Below, piece by piece: positions 46,087 through 57,897 of a stretch of DNA of 64,000 nt. Under the pieces are notes generated by a model. That model made no database searches and was not told the DNA's origin. It saw nothing but the letters and a program-made list of their open reading frames with translations. The position numbers were made by a program, and so were the translations under genes. The stretch covers positions 2,976,001 to 3,040,000 of the forward strand of contig JACGCM010000779.1 in NCBI GenBank assembly GCA_014058105.1, in the 5' to 3' direction. Source of the stretch: Kingdonia uniflora (Eukaryota; Streptophyta; Magnoliopsida; Ranunculales; Circaeasteraceae). How positions within the stretch are numbered: the first letter of the stretch is position 1; the number at the start of each line of letters is the position of its first letter.

Positions 46087-46500
46087 TGTGCTGAAGTAGT
46101 TGAAATCGAGACACTTCGTGCTCAAGTGGCTGAATTGGAGGCGATTAATTGAGCTGAATCGGATAAAGCTGCAGAAAATATGCAGAGGATATTACTTTTA
46201 CAAATCCAATAGACAGAGAAATGGAGAGTTAAAAAGCTTTGTATAAAAGGTTAGAAGACCACCTTCAGAGGTCAAAGACAGCTTTCTCTTACTCAGTTGT
46301 AACTCAAGCCTTGCATTCAGATTTACTAAGGTCGGTGATTGCTTATTTCGTAGAAGAAGTAAAAAGAATTGAGTTAGAGAGAGATACCTTGTATGACTGT
46401 ATGTTAGAAAAGGGATATTTCTGCAAGGTCGATATAGATCAAGGAGATTGTACGAGCTCCATTGGAATGAATCTGGGCCCTTGATCTACTGAATTGATAG
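46087..46500 (+). pseudogene. antisense aORF of element D, second part
   Basis: This continues the coiled coil interrupted by B. With one CACTT removed the frame of 32447 runs on directly into a heptad-like phrase (VVEIETLRAQVAELE), which supports the insertion model. The segment 46239-46484 is open for 81 codons, with KRLEDHLQRSKTAFSY and VKRIELERDTLYDCM. An in-frame stop at about 46150 marks decay. The end of the protein is near 46484. Confidence 0.75.
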
Positions 46501-46653
46501 AGGAGGGTAGGACTATTGTGACTTTTCGAGCTCAAGAATTTATAGCCAGTCAACCTCCTGTTGTAGGGGTAAGCAAAGCTAACAACCCCACAGCAGAAAA
46601 GACTCCATTGTAATGATTGTATATAACTTGAAAAGAAATAATATGTGATACAG

Positions 46654-47330
46654 ACATGCTGAGAGATGAAAGATCATTTTACCTTAGCTTTATCATATGT
46701 CTGATTGAGCTCTTTGATTGAAAACTAGTATCACCTTTATTTTAACTTTGGAGTTAATTTGAGTCAATCAATCCAGGCGTAACCTGAAATTAATTGGTAG
46801 ACTATCACAGACATAGTGAAAGAAATAAAATCTAGTTTTATATTTGCTTTATCTTATCTCTGGTAGATTCTGTTGATTAAAAATAAGTTCCTTGTTCTAA
46901 CCGCAGGAGATTTAGTAGATTCAGTCAAACCAAGTGTATTCTAGATTTAACTAGTATGATGTCGTAGACATATTGAAAGAGATGAAAGCTAGTATAACCT
47001 TTGTTTTATCTTATATCTGGTAGAGTCCGTTGATTGAAAACAAGTTCTACATTATTCTAACCGTCGAAGATTTAGTAGAGTCAGCCAAACCAAGTGTATT
47101 CTTGATTCAACTGGTATGATGTTGCAGACATATTGAAAGAGATAAAAGCTAGTATTACCTTTGCTTTTTCTTATATTTGGTAGAGTCTGTTGATTGAAAA
47201 CAAGTTCTACCTTGTTCTAATCGCAGGAGATTAGTAGAGTCAGCCAAACCAAGTGTATTCTTGATTTAACTGGTATGATATCGATTGAAAACTAGTATTA
47301 TCTATGCTTTAATCTATGTATTGTCTACAA
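46654..47330 (-). repeat. tandem array after pol of element D, unit 157-160 bp
   Basis: Units start with AGACATATTGAAAGAGATAA or close variants at 46809, 46966 and 47126. A more diverged unit lies at 46654 and a partial one at about 47283. Each contains TTGATTGAAAACAAGTTCTA and AGTCAGCCAAACCAAGTGTA. The sequence is unrelated to the family-1 array. It lies about 130 bp beyond the pol stop on the element's own strand. Confidence 0.9.
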
Positions 47331-47458
47331 AGTAGAGAAATATATGGAGAAAACTTGTAAGTTTTATTGAATCTTAAAAAAGGATATACATTAGATAGAG
47401 ATGGAAATCTCACTTCTGAAATAAAAAAATGAGATACAAAAATTGAGTAGTGAGGGAC

Positions 47459-50400
47459 CTAAAGATAATATCGTTTTAGTCGCCTAGTATTCCAAGGACT
47501 CAAAATGTAGATACTCTCTTCTATCATGAGGTAATATGATCCTAGGCCAGAGAAACCTGTGATAAGGAATGGACCTTCCCAATTGTCAACTAGTTTCCCA
47601 GCATGAGACTCTTTGTGTTGTTAAGGTATTTTTTTGAGGATGAGATCATTAATTTTGAATGTGGGGCTTTTGACTCGTTTGCTGTATGAATTGGCCAGCA
47701 TATGGTGATATCGGGCTTGGTTAGCGATGACGCATTCCCAGGTTTCATCGATCTAATTGAGGTTCAAGCCAATTCGAACTCACTTTCCTCGCCAGTGATC
47801 TCGTAGTCTTTGACTAGGTAATGGTATTAAGAGTGAATGGCGGCTTCAGTACCATAGGCAAGGAAGAATGGAGTGTAGCCTGTCGACTAACATTGAGTGG
47901 TACGGTATGCCCATAAGACATGAGGAAGTTCACAAAACCAATTCCCATTATTCTGAGAGTGTAGCCATTTCTTGAGTCTATCCACAATGGTTTTGTTGGT
48001 AATTTCGGCTTGGCCATTGCCTTGAGGGTAGTAGAGATTGGATGGTGAGTGAATGATGTTGTGTTGGTTAAGGAAAGCTGGGCCTTTCATTCCAACCAAT
48101 TGGGGCTCATTATCGATACGAATTAGGTGGGGGCACCCAAACCGAGGGATGATATGTTCCCAGATAAAAAAGATGACCTCTTCTTCTCTAGTTCAACAAA
48201 GTGGAATAGCTTCTACCCATTTTGTCAAATAATTGGTAGCTACGAGGAGGTGGCGGCGGTTACTTGGAGAATTAGGAAATTTGCTGACAAGATCGAGTGC
48301 CCATCTTTTGAATGGCCAAAATACCTTGTTTGCATGGAGTTTGAGCGCAGGGGTGCGTATTATCTTTCCATGTTGCTGACATACGTTACATTTATGCGAG
48401 TACTCTTCTGCTTGCTTGTGCATGCCAGGACATAATACTTCTTGTGTAATGGCTCTATTTGCTTGTGATCGACCTGTGGTATGTGAGCCACAAGTCCCTT
48501 TATGTAAATTACGGAGCATCTCATCCACTTTTTGTTTAGAGAGGCACTTGAGGTATGGCCCCGTGACTGAATGGCGGCACAAGGAACCGTTTTGATTGGT
48601 GTAGTGCTTTGAGTTGTCTATCAGCTGGCAGCGCTCCTTCAGATCTGTTAGAAGTGGTCATTCACATTTGTTGTTGATACCGAGATAAACTAAGAAAAGC
48701 GTTTGCCAATCGTCGTCTCCCCCTTTATCACCCCCAATATTGATCGTGCATACAAAAATGTTATCAATGTTAGGGGTTGAAATTACTTAGATCTGGAGAT
48801 ATCAAGCTTCGGTGCCTAAAAACTCGGCTAGATATGCCAAGGAATCGGTGTGTCTATTTTTGCCTTGAGGAAGATAATCGAGAGTTGCTTGGCAAACTTT
48901 CTTATCATATCTACAACGAGGGCTGCGTATTCGATCATCTTTTCATTTTTCATGTATTTCTAAGAGTAGTAGTGGACGATTAGTAAGGAATCTGTATAAA
49001 CTGAGAGTTCGGGGATGTTGAGCTCAAGAACGAGATTGAGTCCGTGAATGAGAGCCTCAAAATCAAGGCAGATTAAATTCTTAATTACTTCGTTGGAAGG
49101 AGAAATCAATACGATTCCAATTCCTGACCCTGCAGGTCCTGCTTATCCATCTGTAAGAAGTCTCCACCCTTTCCTAGTAATCTATTCAGCTTAGTCGTTA
49201 AAATCTTTGGGTGGTGGATCTTCTGTAACTTCCTCTGAAAGATCAGGATCATGCTCCTCCGACTCAGGATCTTCCACTGAAAAATCTGCGAGGAAATTGG
49301 CAGCGGCCTGCCCTTTTTTGGAATGATGTTATTCAAACTTGATATCATGTTCTTCCAAACTAACTGACCATTGTTGCACTCTTCTTAAAAATAAAATCTT
49401 GGATACAACTTCCCGGAGTGGGTAGTTCGTCATGACTTTAACTGAATAAGCTTAAAAGTAGTGCTTGAGTTTTTGTAAAGTATAAACAAGAGTGAGAAGA
49501 AGTTTCTCAATTTTAGAGTACCTCAATTCCGCTGGAGTGAGGGCTTTGCTGATAAAGTTGACAGATTTTTTATTTTCCCTTTAATTTATAGGAGAATCGA
49601 GCTGAGTGACGCATCTATAATTGCTAGGTAGATAATCAGTTCCTCATTATTTATCGGGGTGCCCATGATGGGAGACTTCCCCAAATAGGTTTTGAGGTCC
49701 TGAAAAGCTGCCTCGCACTCCGATGTTCATTGAACCTCAGTATTTGACTGAACTTTTCCATATTTGGTACAGCCGCAGAGTAATAAGAACAACCAACGAC
49801 AGCGGTCTGAAAATTTTAAAATGAAACGGCTGATAGCGATAATTTTGCCGACAAGTTTCCAAACGTCTCTCGTCACTTTTGGAGATGGTATGTCGATGAG
49901 AACCCGAATCTGATCTGGATTGGCCTCAATCACCTTCTTGCTGATGAGATGGCCTAGAAATTGACCTGAATGTATTCCGAATTGACACTTATCGGGATTG
50001 AGATGCATCCTATAAGATCAAAGTATATTGAATATTGTGTTGAGATCTGAAATGTGATTAATGGACTGTACGATCTTGCACAAATGGTCTTCAATATAGA
50101 CTTCCACGATTTTCTTGAGATGTGCTTTGAACATAGTAGTCATCAATCGCTGATAAGTTGCACCTACATTTTTGAGTCCGAAGGGCATGGCTTTATAGTA
50201 ATAAAGTCCTCATTCAGTGATGAAACTGGTCTTTTCTTAATCTTTATCCAAGAGTAGAATCTGATTGTATCCTGAAGCAGTGTCCATCATAGATAAAAAT
50301 TCATGACCTGCTGTAGAATCTAGGATCTGATGAATGTTAGGAAGAGGGAAACTGTCATTCGGAGTATGTTTGTTGAGATCGGTGAAATCTACACAAACGA

Positions 50401-51064
50401 GGACCTTCCCATTCTTCTTTGGGACAGCGACGATGTTGGATATCTAATCTGGATACTTGGCTTCGCGAATGAATCCCACTTTGATCAATTTTTTGATCTC
50501 CATGTTAACTTCATCTCCAAGTCGTGGTGATAGGCGTCGTTGTTTCTATTTTACAATGGTGGGATTGATGTTGATTGCCAATTTGTAACATGCCTTGGAT
50601 GGATCGATCCCAAGCATTTCTTTGAAAGACCAGGCAAAACGTCTCGATTTAGTCGTAAGAACTGAACGAGAGTATATTTTTTGTGCTGAACCAGCTTAGT
50701 ACTGATGAAAGGTACCTCTGTTAGGTCCATCAATGTTGATGTATTTGGTGGGGTCCTCCATTGAAGGCTGATCATTGGGGTAATCAACTCATTGTAATTG
50801 CTATGCAACACACTTGTCAGAGGTATCTAGCATTGTAGAAATGGTATTCTCGTAAGCTCGAGAGAGATTTTGACTTCCCCTGATCTCAAAAATACCATTG
50901 TCATGTTTGAAGCGGAGTACCTGATGATTGGTGGAAGTGATTGCTTCCATGTTATGAATCCAGCAACGTCCCATAATCCTGAAATAACAAGATTTGGCGT
51001 TAATCAAATAGAAGATAACGTCGCCGGTGGCTGGTCCTGCGGTAATAGGTAAGTTGATATTCAT
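47459..51064 (-). pseudogene. gypsy pol of element D (protease to integrase)
   Basis: A - strand polyprotein. The protease C-terminal half is at 51064-50801 (INLPITAGPATGDV, RIMGRCWIHNM), joined by deletion to the gag start. RT lies at about 50640-49800, with VPKKNGKVLVCVDFTDLNKH, YKAMPFGLKNVGATYQRL and catalytic box VYIEDHLCKI, where the first Asp is Glu. HLNPDKCQFGIHSGQFLGHL follows. The second RNase H lies at about 49230-48970, shortened by a deletion of its Glu region. Integrase runs from 48582 (HKCNVCQQHGK, FKRWALDLV, VATNYLTKWVEAIPLC) through 48099-47887 (LYYPQGNGQAEITN, VLWAYRTT) to the tail WNTRRLKRYYL and the stop at 47459. Frames are broken at several points. Confidence 0.88.
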
Positions 51065-51325
51065 GTCGTTTGAGCATTATCAAACGAGCTTGTCTTTCGT
51101 CGTCGAGCTCCTTCTCGTGGAGCTCTCGGTAGCGAATTAACTATCATTCAAGCTCGTTGTGTTTCTCCGTTTCATTATTGAGATTTGTTCGTAGCTCTGT
51201 AAGCTATTCCGGCTCAGCTGAGAGATCGAGTTGGATTCTGGTATTGGCCTCCTGGATGTGACCATGATTAAAATATTGTAGTAGATTGACTGAATGCCTT
51301 AGGATATCATGGAAATAATCTCTTT
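51065..51325 (-). pseudogene. gag start remnant of element D
   Basis: The - strand from about 51270 encodes a short gag N-terminal segment homologous to the start of element E's gag (ESNSISQLSRN and ERQARLIM-like phrases, frame-broken). It stops where protease sequence begins at about 51064. The capsid core and zinc knuckle are missing, so D has an internal deletion. Confidence 0.65.
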
Positions 51326-51341
51326 CCCACAGATGGTGCCA
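51326..51341 (-). other. primer-binding site of element D
   Basis: The - strand reads TGGCACCATCTGTGGG, starting two bases after the LTR end. It is the closest copy here to the usual Tat-type site. Confidence 0.8.
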
Positions 51342-51343
51342 AA

Positions 51344-51925
51344 TGTAATGGCCTAATTTCTTGACTTCAAAATGGTTTGGAATTAGTCCTTACACCAATG
51401 TACCTGTGACAAAAATCTAATAGACAAGAAATAACACAGGTGTTTAGCGTAGAAAACCTATGAATAGGTAAAAATACTACGACCTCGGGTTGAGGGTTTT
51501 TGCAATAGTGACATTTTTTGCATGAGGCTGATGATATCTTACTATAAGTTATTTCTAGACATAGAAATGATTGATCTTGTGAATAAGAATTTTGGAACTT
51601 TGAGAATCTTAGCAAATATAGTTTTCTTGGTAATTTCTCTGATTATTTTTTGGTCTCTATGTCTTCTGAAACTTTTTCTTTATATATGCCTCTTCTGCAG
51701 TTCTTCTTCGTGCTGAAGCACATTTTCCAAAAAATATTGTTAGTGGCTATTTGACTGGGTAACTGCTGAGTACGTGTGAAACAGGTAGCTTTGACTTGTT
51801 CTAGTTTTATGGTTTGAGCTCGACTCACGTATCTTATCAGTTCGTGAAGTATGTGGCGATGCTGATTGGAGAAGTCGTGTGGATAATGCGTGAGTCTTAC
51901 ATGGAGGTAATTCATACTAGCGACA
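51344..51925 (-). repeat. 5' LTR of element D (about 582 bp)
   Basis: On the - strand it begins TGTCGCTAGTATGAATTACC (51925) and ends GGCCATTACA (51344). A TATA motif, CATATATAAAGAAAAAG, lies at 51672-51688. The half nearest the interior aligns with element E's LTR in inverted orientation. The outer end is inferred from the TG and is less certain. Confidence 0.75.
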
Positions 51926-52680
51926 TCTTGATTTTTAGGTGAGATCGAGGGGTAGGCCCCTAGAAGGGGTATGATGTTTCAAAACCATGATGTCCTTATC
52001 AGTAGTGGTTAGAGTGATGCAGTTGAGATCAGTGCAATGAAGATACATAAAATCCACAATTGCTGAAAAAATAGACCAAGAATTTTGATTAATGATTTTG
52101 CTGATCCTAGCTTTGTAATATTTCCAGATATCAGAGTTTACATCTAAGATATCAATTATAGCAACCTCTAAGCCCCAATAATCTCTCTAGAAATCAATGT
52201 CTTTACCAGGACTAATAATCCACTTAGTATTAACATTAATTATGACATTAGCTTCCTTCAGACCAAGCCAGATATAAGAGTTTTTGTTATAGTTTATAAT
52301 ATGGCCCTCTTTAGTTAGAAACATTTCTCTAAGAAAAGCTCAGCCTAACTTCATAAGCATTACTAAATTGGTGTCTCTCAGACCATTAATACCAATACCC
52401 CTTTCCCTGTGATTCTTCCAAACTTTGTCCCATTTGATTGTAAGAAACTTCTTTATTTCAAGATGTCCAGACCACAAGAAATTCCTTATTATTCTCTCAC
52501 CCTTTTTGACAGTTGCAATAGGCCACTTGTAAATGGCCGTATTAAATATATGGAGACTTGAAAGAATAGATTTATCTTCCCACTCCATTGGCAGTAGCCC
52601 TGGGCCTTATCTTATCAATTAATAGAGCCGTTGTTAACATTATAGCACCCTGATATACTCCCAGATCGTTAGTACCAAGA
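51926..52680 (-). pseudogene. LINE ORF2 remnant, RT C-terminal piece
   Basis: The - strand encodes an L1-type ORF2 segment after the RT core: SSLHIFNTAIYKWPIATVKK, RIIRNFLWSGHLEIKKFLTI, GIGINGLRDTNLVMLMKL, then NSYIWLGLKEANVIIN and SIFSAIVDFMYLHC. This is the well-known region between RT and the zinc-binding C-terminus of plant LINEs. It ends at the D LTR. A piece nearer the C-terminus, in the same orientation, lies at 25870-26053. The 82-codon open part is 52588-52340; the remainder has stops. Confidence 0.82.
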
Positions 52681-54770
52681 TTGGATTAATATTCCTATCT
52701 GGGAAACACAGTAGAATTCAGGGATAAAACTACTCATATGCTAAACATCTTTTTATCGTAAATAGGTTATTTGGCTAGAATAAATATTCATTTTATAGAA
52801 CCTTGGGGCTTAGAACACCCTCAGTGGTTAGATACAGATCCTAACATCAGGTGGTTATGAATAGTTATCTTGGCGAAGACTCGATTAAAATACTCTTTAA
52901 GGTTAAGATTACCAATTTATGCGGTAAATGTGTACTTTGACGCTTAATAGGTTATACTGAGTTTAAAGTGATATTCACTAGTAAGTAATGATTTAGAATC
53001 ATTGACTTCATTATGTTATATACTATGAACTGCAAGTAATGATTCATAATTATGTACTTAATAGGACTTCATGAGTATTATGACATGAACAACGTTCATC
53101 TACAACTAATAACTGGCAATCATTACCTTGAATACTCAGAACTGCCTTATGCCAAAAATGTTTATTAAATACTACTACTGGTATTGATTTACATGCATAC
53201 CAGATGTTAGGGACACTCATTGGCTACCTTCAATGCTGCAACTCCATTTGGTATAGACAAACTTTACCTATATGGATTCTAAGATCCATCTGCCTTTACA
53301 AAATTTGGATAAGACTAATGTTTAGAACAATGAGTCCCTAATCAACAAATCATATGCCTTAATTGTACCCTTGCCCCCATATTCAGGAGGATCTAATAAT
53401 ATATTACCCTCCTATTCTAGTATCATTTCACTACTTTCCAGTAGTACAACTCCACTATGATGTAATGTGGAGAAATAGTTGAGGAAGATAAAATTATTAA
53501 ATATATTCTATTTACTTTCCATGCTTCAAATATTGTGTTTCCGAGTAAATATTCGATAGCTCAATACCTAATTTAAGTATAACCCATTCCATGAGCAAAA
53601 TGATAGCTATCAGTTTAGAATACAAGGTCATGCTTTCAAAACATACGTAAATGCCTGCATCATACAATGCCAGGTATGGTGACAGGGGTACTGACAATAT
53701 TGTAACCATGAATATGCGATAGGTGATAGCATTGGCAAGATTTATTATCTAGCCACCAGTAACCAGGCAAGGCTTTACCTTGAGCCAAAATGGAAAATGA
53801 AGAATTAAAAGCGAGATACAAAAGAGTCGGACACTGGGTACGGGACCGTAAGGTACCCCAGGCGATCCAAAGAGATCTTCCCCGACCTTTTCAAGTGACC
53901 ACAGTTGGAGTAAACATTGCAACTGTAGAGTTTCAAGCCTCTTTTTTTTCAAGATACTTAGAAAGTTTTAGATCATGTCTAAAATTGATCAGTAGCAGAG
54001 TCTCAATAGATGAGTGATGTCACTTAAAGAGCATTACTATATAGTATCTTTGCTTATTGTAAGTACTAGTTTTACTTTATTCGTAATACTTTTGATTGAG
54101 TTGAAACTCTTTACTGGTTAGCTTCTTCAAATGCTCTTGACATGCACTAGGTATTACATCTATGAGATCCCTTTTTGTTCCATGATCATGTTTGAATTTA
54201 TTATTTCATAAATAGTTAAATTCTACGTATGATTGTTGATCTACTACAGACAAACTGCCCAAAGGATTTCTCTACTCATATAGCAGTCTCTGCTCATAGA
54301 GCATTATATGATTATAGAGAATTCACTGATAATCCGATGAATAACGAACACATGTCTCAAAGATACTAGTACCATGCACTCGATCTTTTTGAAATATGTA
54401 AATGCCTATTTACTTTTACCTTGTCCATCTAGGATGTCACCACTATCACTGTCCCGGCCAACGTGATATAAGGCACTGGAAGTGCCACGTTATTACTCCC
54501 TACGATACTATACAAGGTATCATATCCACTTTATATACTAATAACTCCAATGATCATTGGCTATGTTTTAGGGACATACATAATAATGGTTATTAAATAA
54601 CTACATGATAATGGTTATCAAGTAGAAGATGCTAGGAGAAAATGACAGCCAAGTTCTGTGCATTAGATCCACGTTAAAAGGTCAGACAATGATATTGGAA
54701 TGACTTCCAATATACTCCTCTGCCTTAGGATTATGAGGAAGATTATCGGGAATACTTATCAACTTTCCTC
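52681..54770. other. unassigned AT-rich stretch
   Basis: About 2 kb with no convincing protein. Some of it may be the eroded 5' part of the copia element that follows, because it lies in the right place and a TAGACAAACTTTACCTATAT stretch looks leader-like, but I cannot show it. The 75-codon frame at 53790-54017 has no motif I recognise. Confidence 0.5.
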
Positions 54771-57108
54771 TAAAGGGGAGGAGATCTAGAGAGTGTATGT
54801 ATAGCGATTACATTCATGAAAAGTCTATTGTTCTTCCTAGTATGACCAAGGTGGAGTGGCATCTCCAGCCTTTTCTCCAACGCTTTCATAGAGACACATG
54901 CGGACTTATCCATCCGCATAGTAGCCCTTTGAGTATTTATGGTCATAATAGACGTATATTAGAATTAATTGCTAGGCTACTATTATTACATTTACTGCTT
55001 TCAGCTGGTGTGTAGGCCATATATTATTGCTCACGTATTCCTACTCATACATTTATGCTTACCACTAGTAACTGGGTTAGAACCTAGTGTCGTCCTTCTG
55101 TGCACATATTAATGTGTCGTGTGGGTGTCGATAACACCTCCACAACCCACAAAGTGGAGTCCCCAACTTCATGTTAGATTTTTACTTTGATGAGACAATT
55201 TTTTTAGCATTAGGGGGAGATATGACAGAAAATGTTGCAGAAGTTCCAAATTAACATGGAAAACACCATCGTTGTCTCATCTGAATCCCTTTACATAATA
55301 ATAATGACAATAAGGTCTAGTGGATTCTTCACTTGAAACCGTATGCAGATGAATTCCTTATAACCATTCAACAACACTGCTAGAGTAACCATGGTGTATA
55401 TACCTACAAGTAATGCATCTGCACAGCCAGACATTCTGAAGAACAGGCATGCCTCCCATAAACGACTTTAAGAATCGCGCTACGCATAGAGCATTATTGG
55501 AAGTAAGTATTCTAAGCCAAAATGCAACAAATTAAGGGACAAGATATGGTTAATGTATAGTCAGTTCATCAAGGATAAAACCATCCATCGACAAGAAAAT
55601 AGTAGCTACACGATCAATTGACGCATTACAAGACAAGCTCGATATGGTATATGTACATGTTAATAAAGAGATATCGATCTATTATATCTGTAATGGTACA
55701 ACATAGGATCTCTTAATAGTGATCATCAACAACGCATTCACCCTCCCTGTTACACTCGCCATCTAGGATTAGGATTCTTAATTACTTATTATAAATGACT
55801 ATGGGTTGTTGTACATTGGCCAAAGTGGGCATCTGTATCTAAGCGGGGCCAAACTTTCTTGTAAAATATGAAATGATGTCATTGAGCATGTCGAATGCAA
55901 ATGTGAATTCGTACGGAAATGTAATGAAATCGAAGAGGCCATTATATCAAGCTAAGACTAGTTGCCAAAGTGTTCTTTAAAGAAACTTGGCATCGATTAT
56001 GATAAGACTTATTCTCTATTTATAGATACTATAACTTTCTAGTACTTGATAAGTCTGTTAGTTGTCCAGGACAAGCAAGATATGCGTCTTATGTAGGTAA
56101 CTCATATCTATACATGAAACTAGATACGAACATATGCAACATGCTATAAGTCATTGTTGGCTTGAACCAATCAAGGTTCATGTGGCACTGTACGATGACA
56201 GAGTATTTGAAGGTCGGGGATTTTGTAAATAGTATTATCTGCCCATGCATTCTCACTAAGAACACAAATACTTGCTTGGTCATCATAATAGTGTACTATA
56301 TGATCTGAATATCATCAGAACTCTGAGGAAATCACGAGAGCCGCCAAATACTTTTGGGATATCAATTTGAAATGAAAGACCTTGGAAACCAACGATTATG
56401 ACAATTTACAGATTGTACATCTTTGTAGTGGCATACTTGTTCAAGAGACAATATGGATGCAGCTCATAGCTTGAGAATGCCTATGATAGTCTTTTACCTA
56501 GAGGTGGACAAAGACATCTTCCACCCTCCCGATGAGGGGGAGGAACTCTTAGAGCCGACGCACCTTATCTAGGAGCAATTAGTGTTTTGCTTTACTTAGT
56601 CGAATGTACTAGACCCGATATTTCTTTTACTATGAACTGCTTGACTTGCCACAATTCTACAACTACCTGAGGCACTGGAATAAGATCAGCACATTTTACA
56701 GTACCTAAAACCAGAATAGTAGACTTGGGTCTACCCTACCTGATAAATGGTACACATAAAATTATAGAGAAGGTTGTATGCATCACTCAACATAGAGAAG
56801 GTTTTATCTAAGACGACAGAACCATACATATTTTACCAAAGTTCTTCCTTACTCACAAATTATAGAAGGCAAATGAAATGGATTTTGGTCAAGACCATTC
56901 AACAGACAACTTAGAAGATCTATTCACAAAGACTTGTACACTACCTACGTACAAGATATTGGTACAAAGAATAGACATGCAAAGTTTGTATTCTTTTACA
57001 TCTCTAGAGATACATCTCTGGGAGATAGGCACCAGGGGGAGTAGGCCGTACCAAACGTGGGCATATGCGCGTTGTAATCTTTTTCCTAGTATTGCCATTT
57101 TTATCCCT
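54771..57108 (+). pseudogene. copia pol remnant K (integrase to RNase H end)
   Basis: Weak but ordered copia similarity on the + strand. The integrase start lies at about 54850-54950 (FLQRFHRDTCGLIHPHSSP). The integrase-RT linker is at about 55090-55250 (RPSVHILMCRV, a damaged copy of the 'LRTFGC' region, then FTLMRQFF). The RT end is at about 56380-56650 (APYLGAISVLLYLVECTRPD, with ISFTMNCL). The C-terminus reads DNLEDLFTKTCTLPT at about 56905-56950. A PPT-like ACCAGGGGGAGT lies at 57031-57042, and the usual downstream phrase CTTTTTCCTAG follows. Element C then inserts at 57108. Stops and deletions are frequent. Confidence 0.75.
57104..57108 (+). repeat. presumed left target-site duplication of C (TCCCT)
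   Basis: These are the five bases before the LTR start at 57109. The right-hand copy is missing because element C is truncated at about 63060, so this is inferred from family behaviour only. Confidence 0.4.
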
Positions 57109-57817
57109 TGTAGTAGACTACTCACAGCCTTCTACCCCAGTTGAACACTCGAAGGCTATCTCGAAGCCTACTCAAATATATCAAAGCCGACTCAACCCAT
57201 AATCAAGCCTTCCAAAGATTATACGAAGACGAAGCCTCAACTCTGAACAAGCCTCGAAGACGAACTCCACATCAACATCAGAAATACTTCGACCATATCC
57301 GTACATAGTCGAAGTATGACAAGATAGACAGCCAGTTCATTAGACAGACCCAATAATTACTACAGTATCAGAGTTCAGAGACAGACCCAACAATTGCTAC
57401 AGTGACAGATCTGACATTTCTGGCATCAATACCAACTCTGAGTTACACGCTCTATATCCAAATGGTACACTTGTAATATGACCTAACATTGGTGACTCAG
57501 TCCTTCCTATGTTCTATAAATAGGGGAGATAGGGAACCAAGGAAAGGTTAGAAAATCTCTCCCTTGAGCCCTTACTGTTTGCCTTCGACCACACTGTAAA
57601 TTACACAGTACTTGAACCTTTGACTACTCGACAAAAATATAAACACTCTTAAAAATCCTCATCAGAGGTCGTGAAGCATCACATTCCAGGCCTCCACGCA
57701 AGTATATTGTCAGTAAAGTAACTGTACCATAGATTATATACTTGAACTCTTTTGATAAAGGATTAATCCTGTGGCGTAAGAGCTGACTTCCCCTCTGCAC
57801 GAAGTTAGGCCCCTACA
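57109..57817 (+). repeat. 5' LTR of element C (709 bp)
   Basis: It starts TGTAGTAGACTACTCACAGC and ends GCCCCTACA. TATAAATAGGGG lies at about 57515. It aligns with the LTRs of A, B and F. Confidence 0.93.
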
Positions 57818-57819
57818 TT

Positions 57820-57833
57820 TGGCACCGCCTGTG
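57820..57833 (+). other. primer-binding site of element C
   Basis: TGGCACCGCCTGTG follows the LTR after two bases, as in element B. Confidence 0.8.
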
Positions 57834-57897
57834 CTTCCCACCCAACCAATCTCCCTTGTTTATTGTCCTCTTTTCCAACTCCCACAGAATATTCTCA

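Noticed and set aside
53790..54017. A 75-codon + strand frame upstream of copia K as a possible gag
   Set aside because: It has no copia gag motif and no zinc knuckle. Similarity could not be supported by reading alone.
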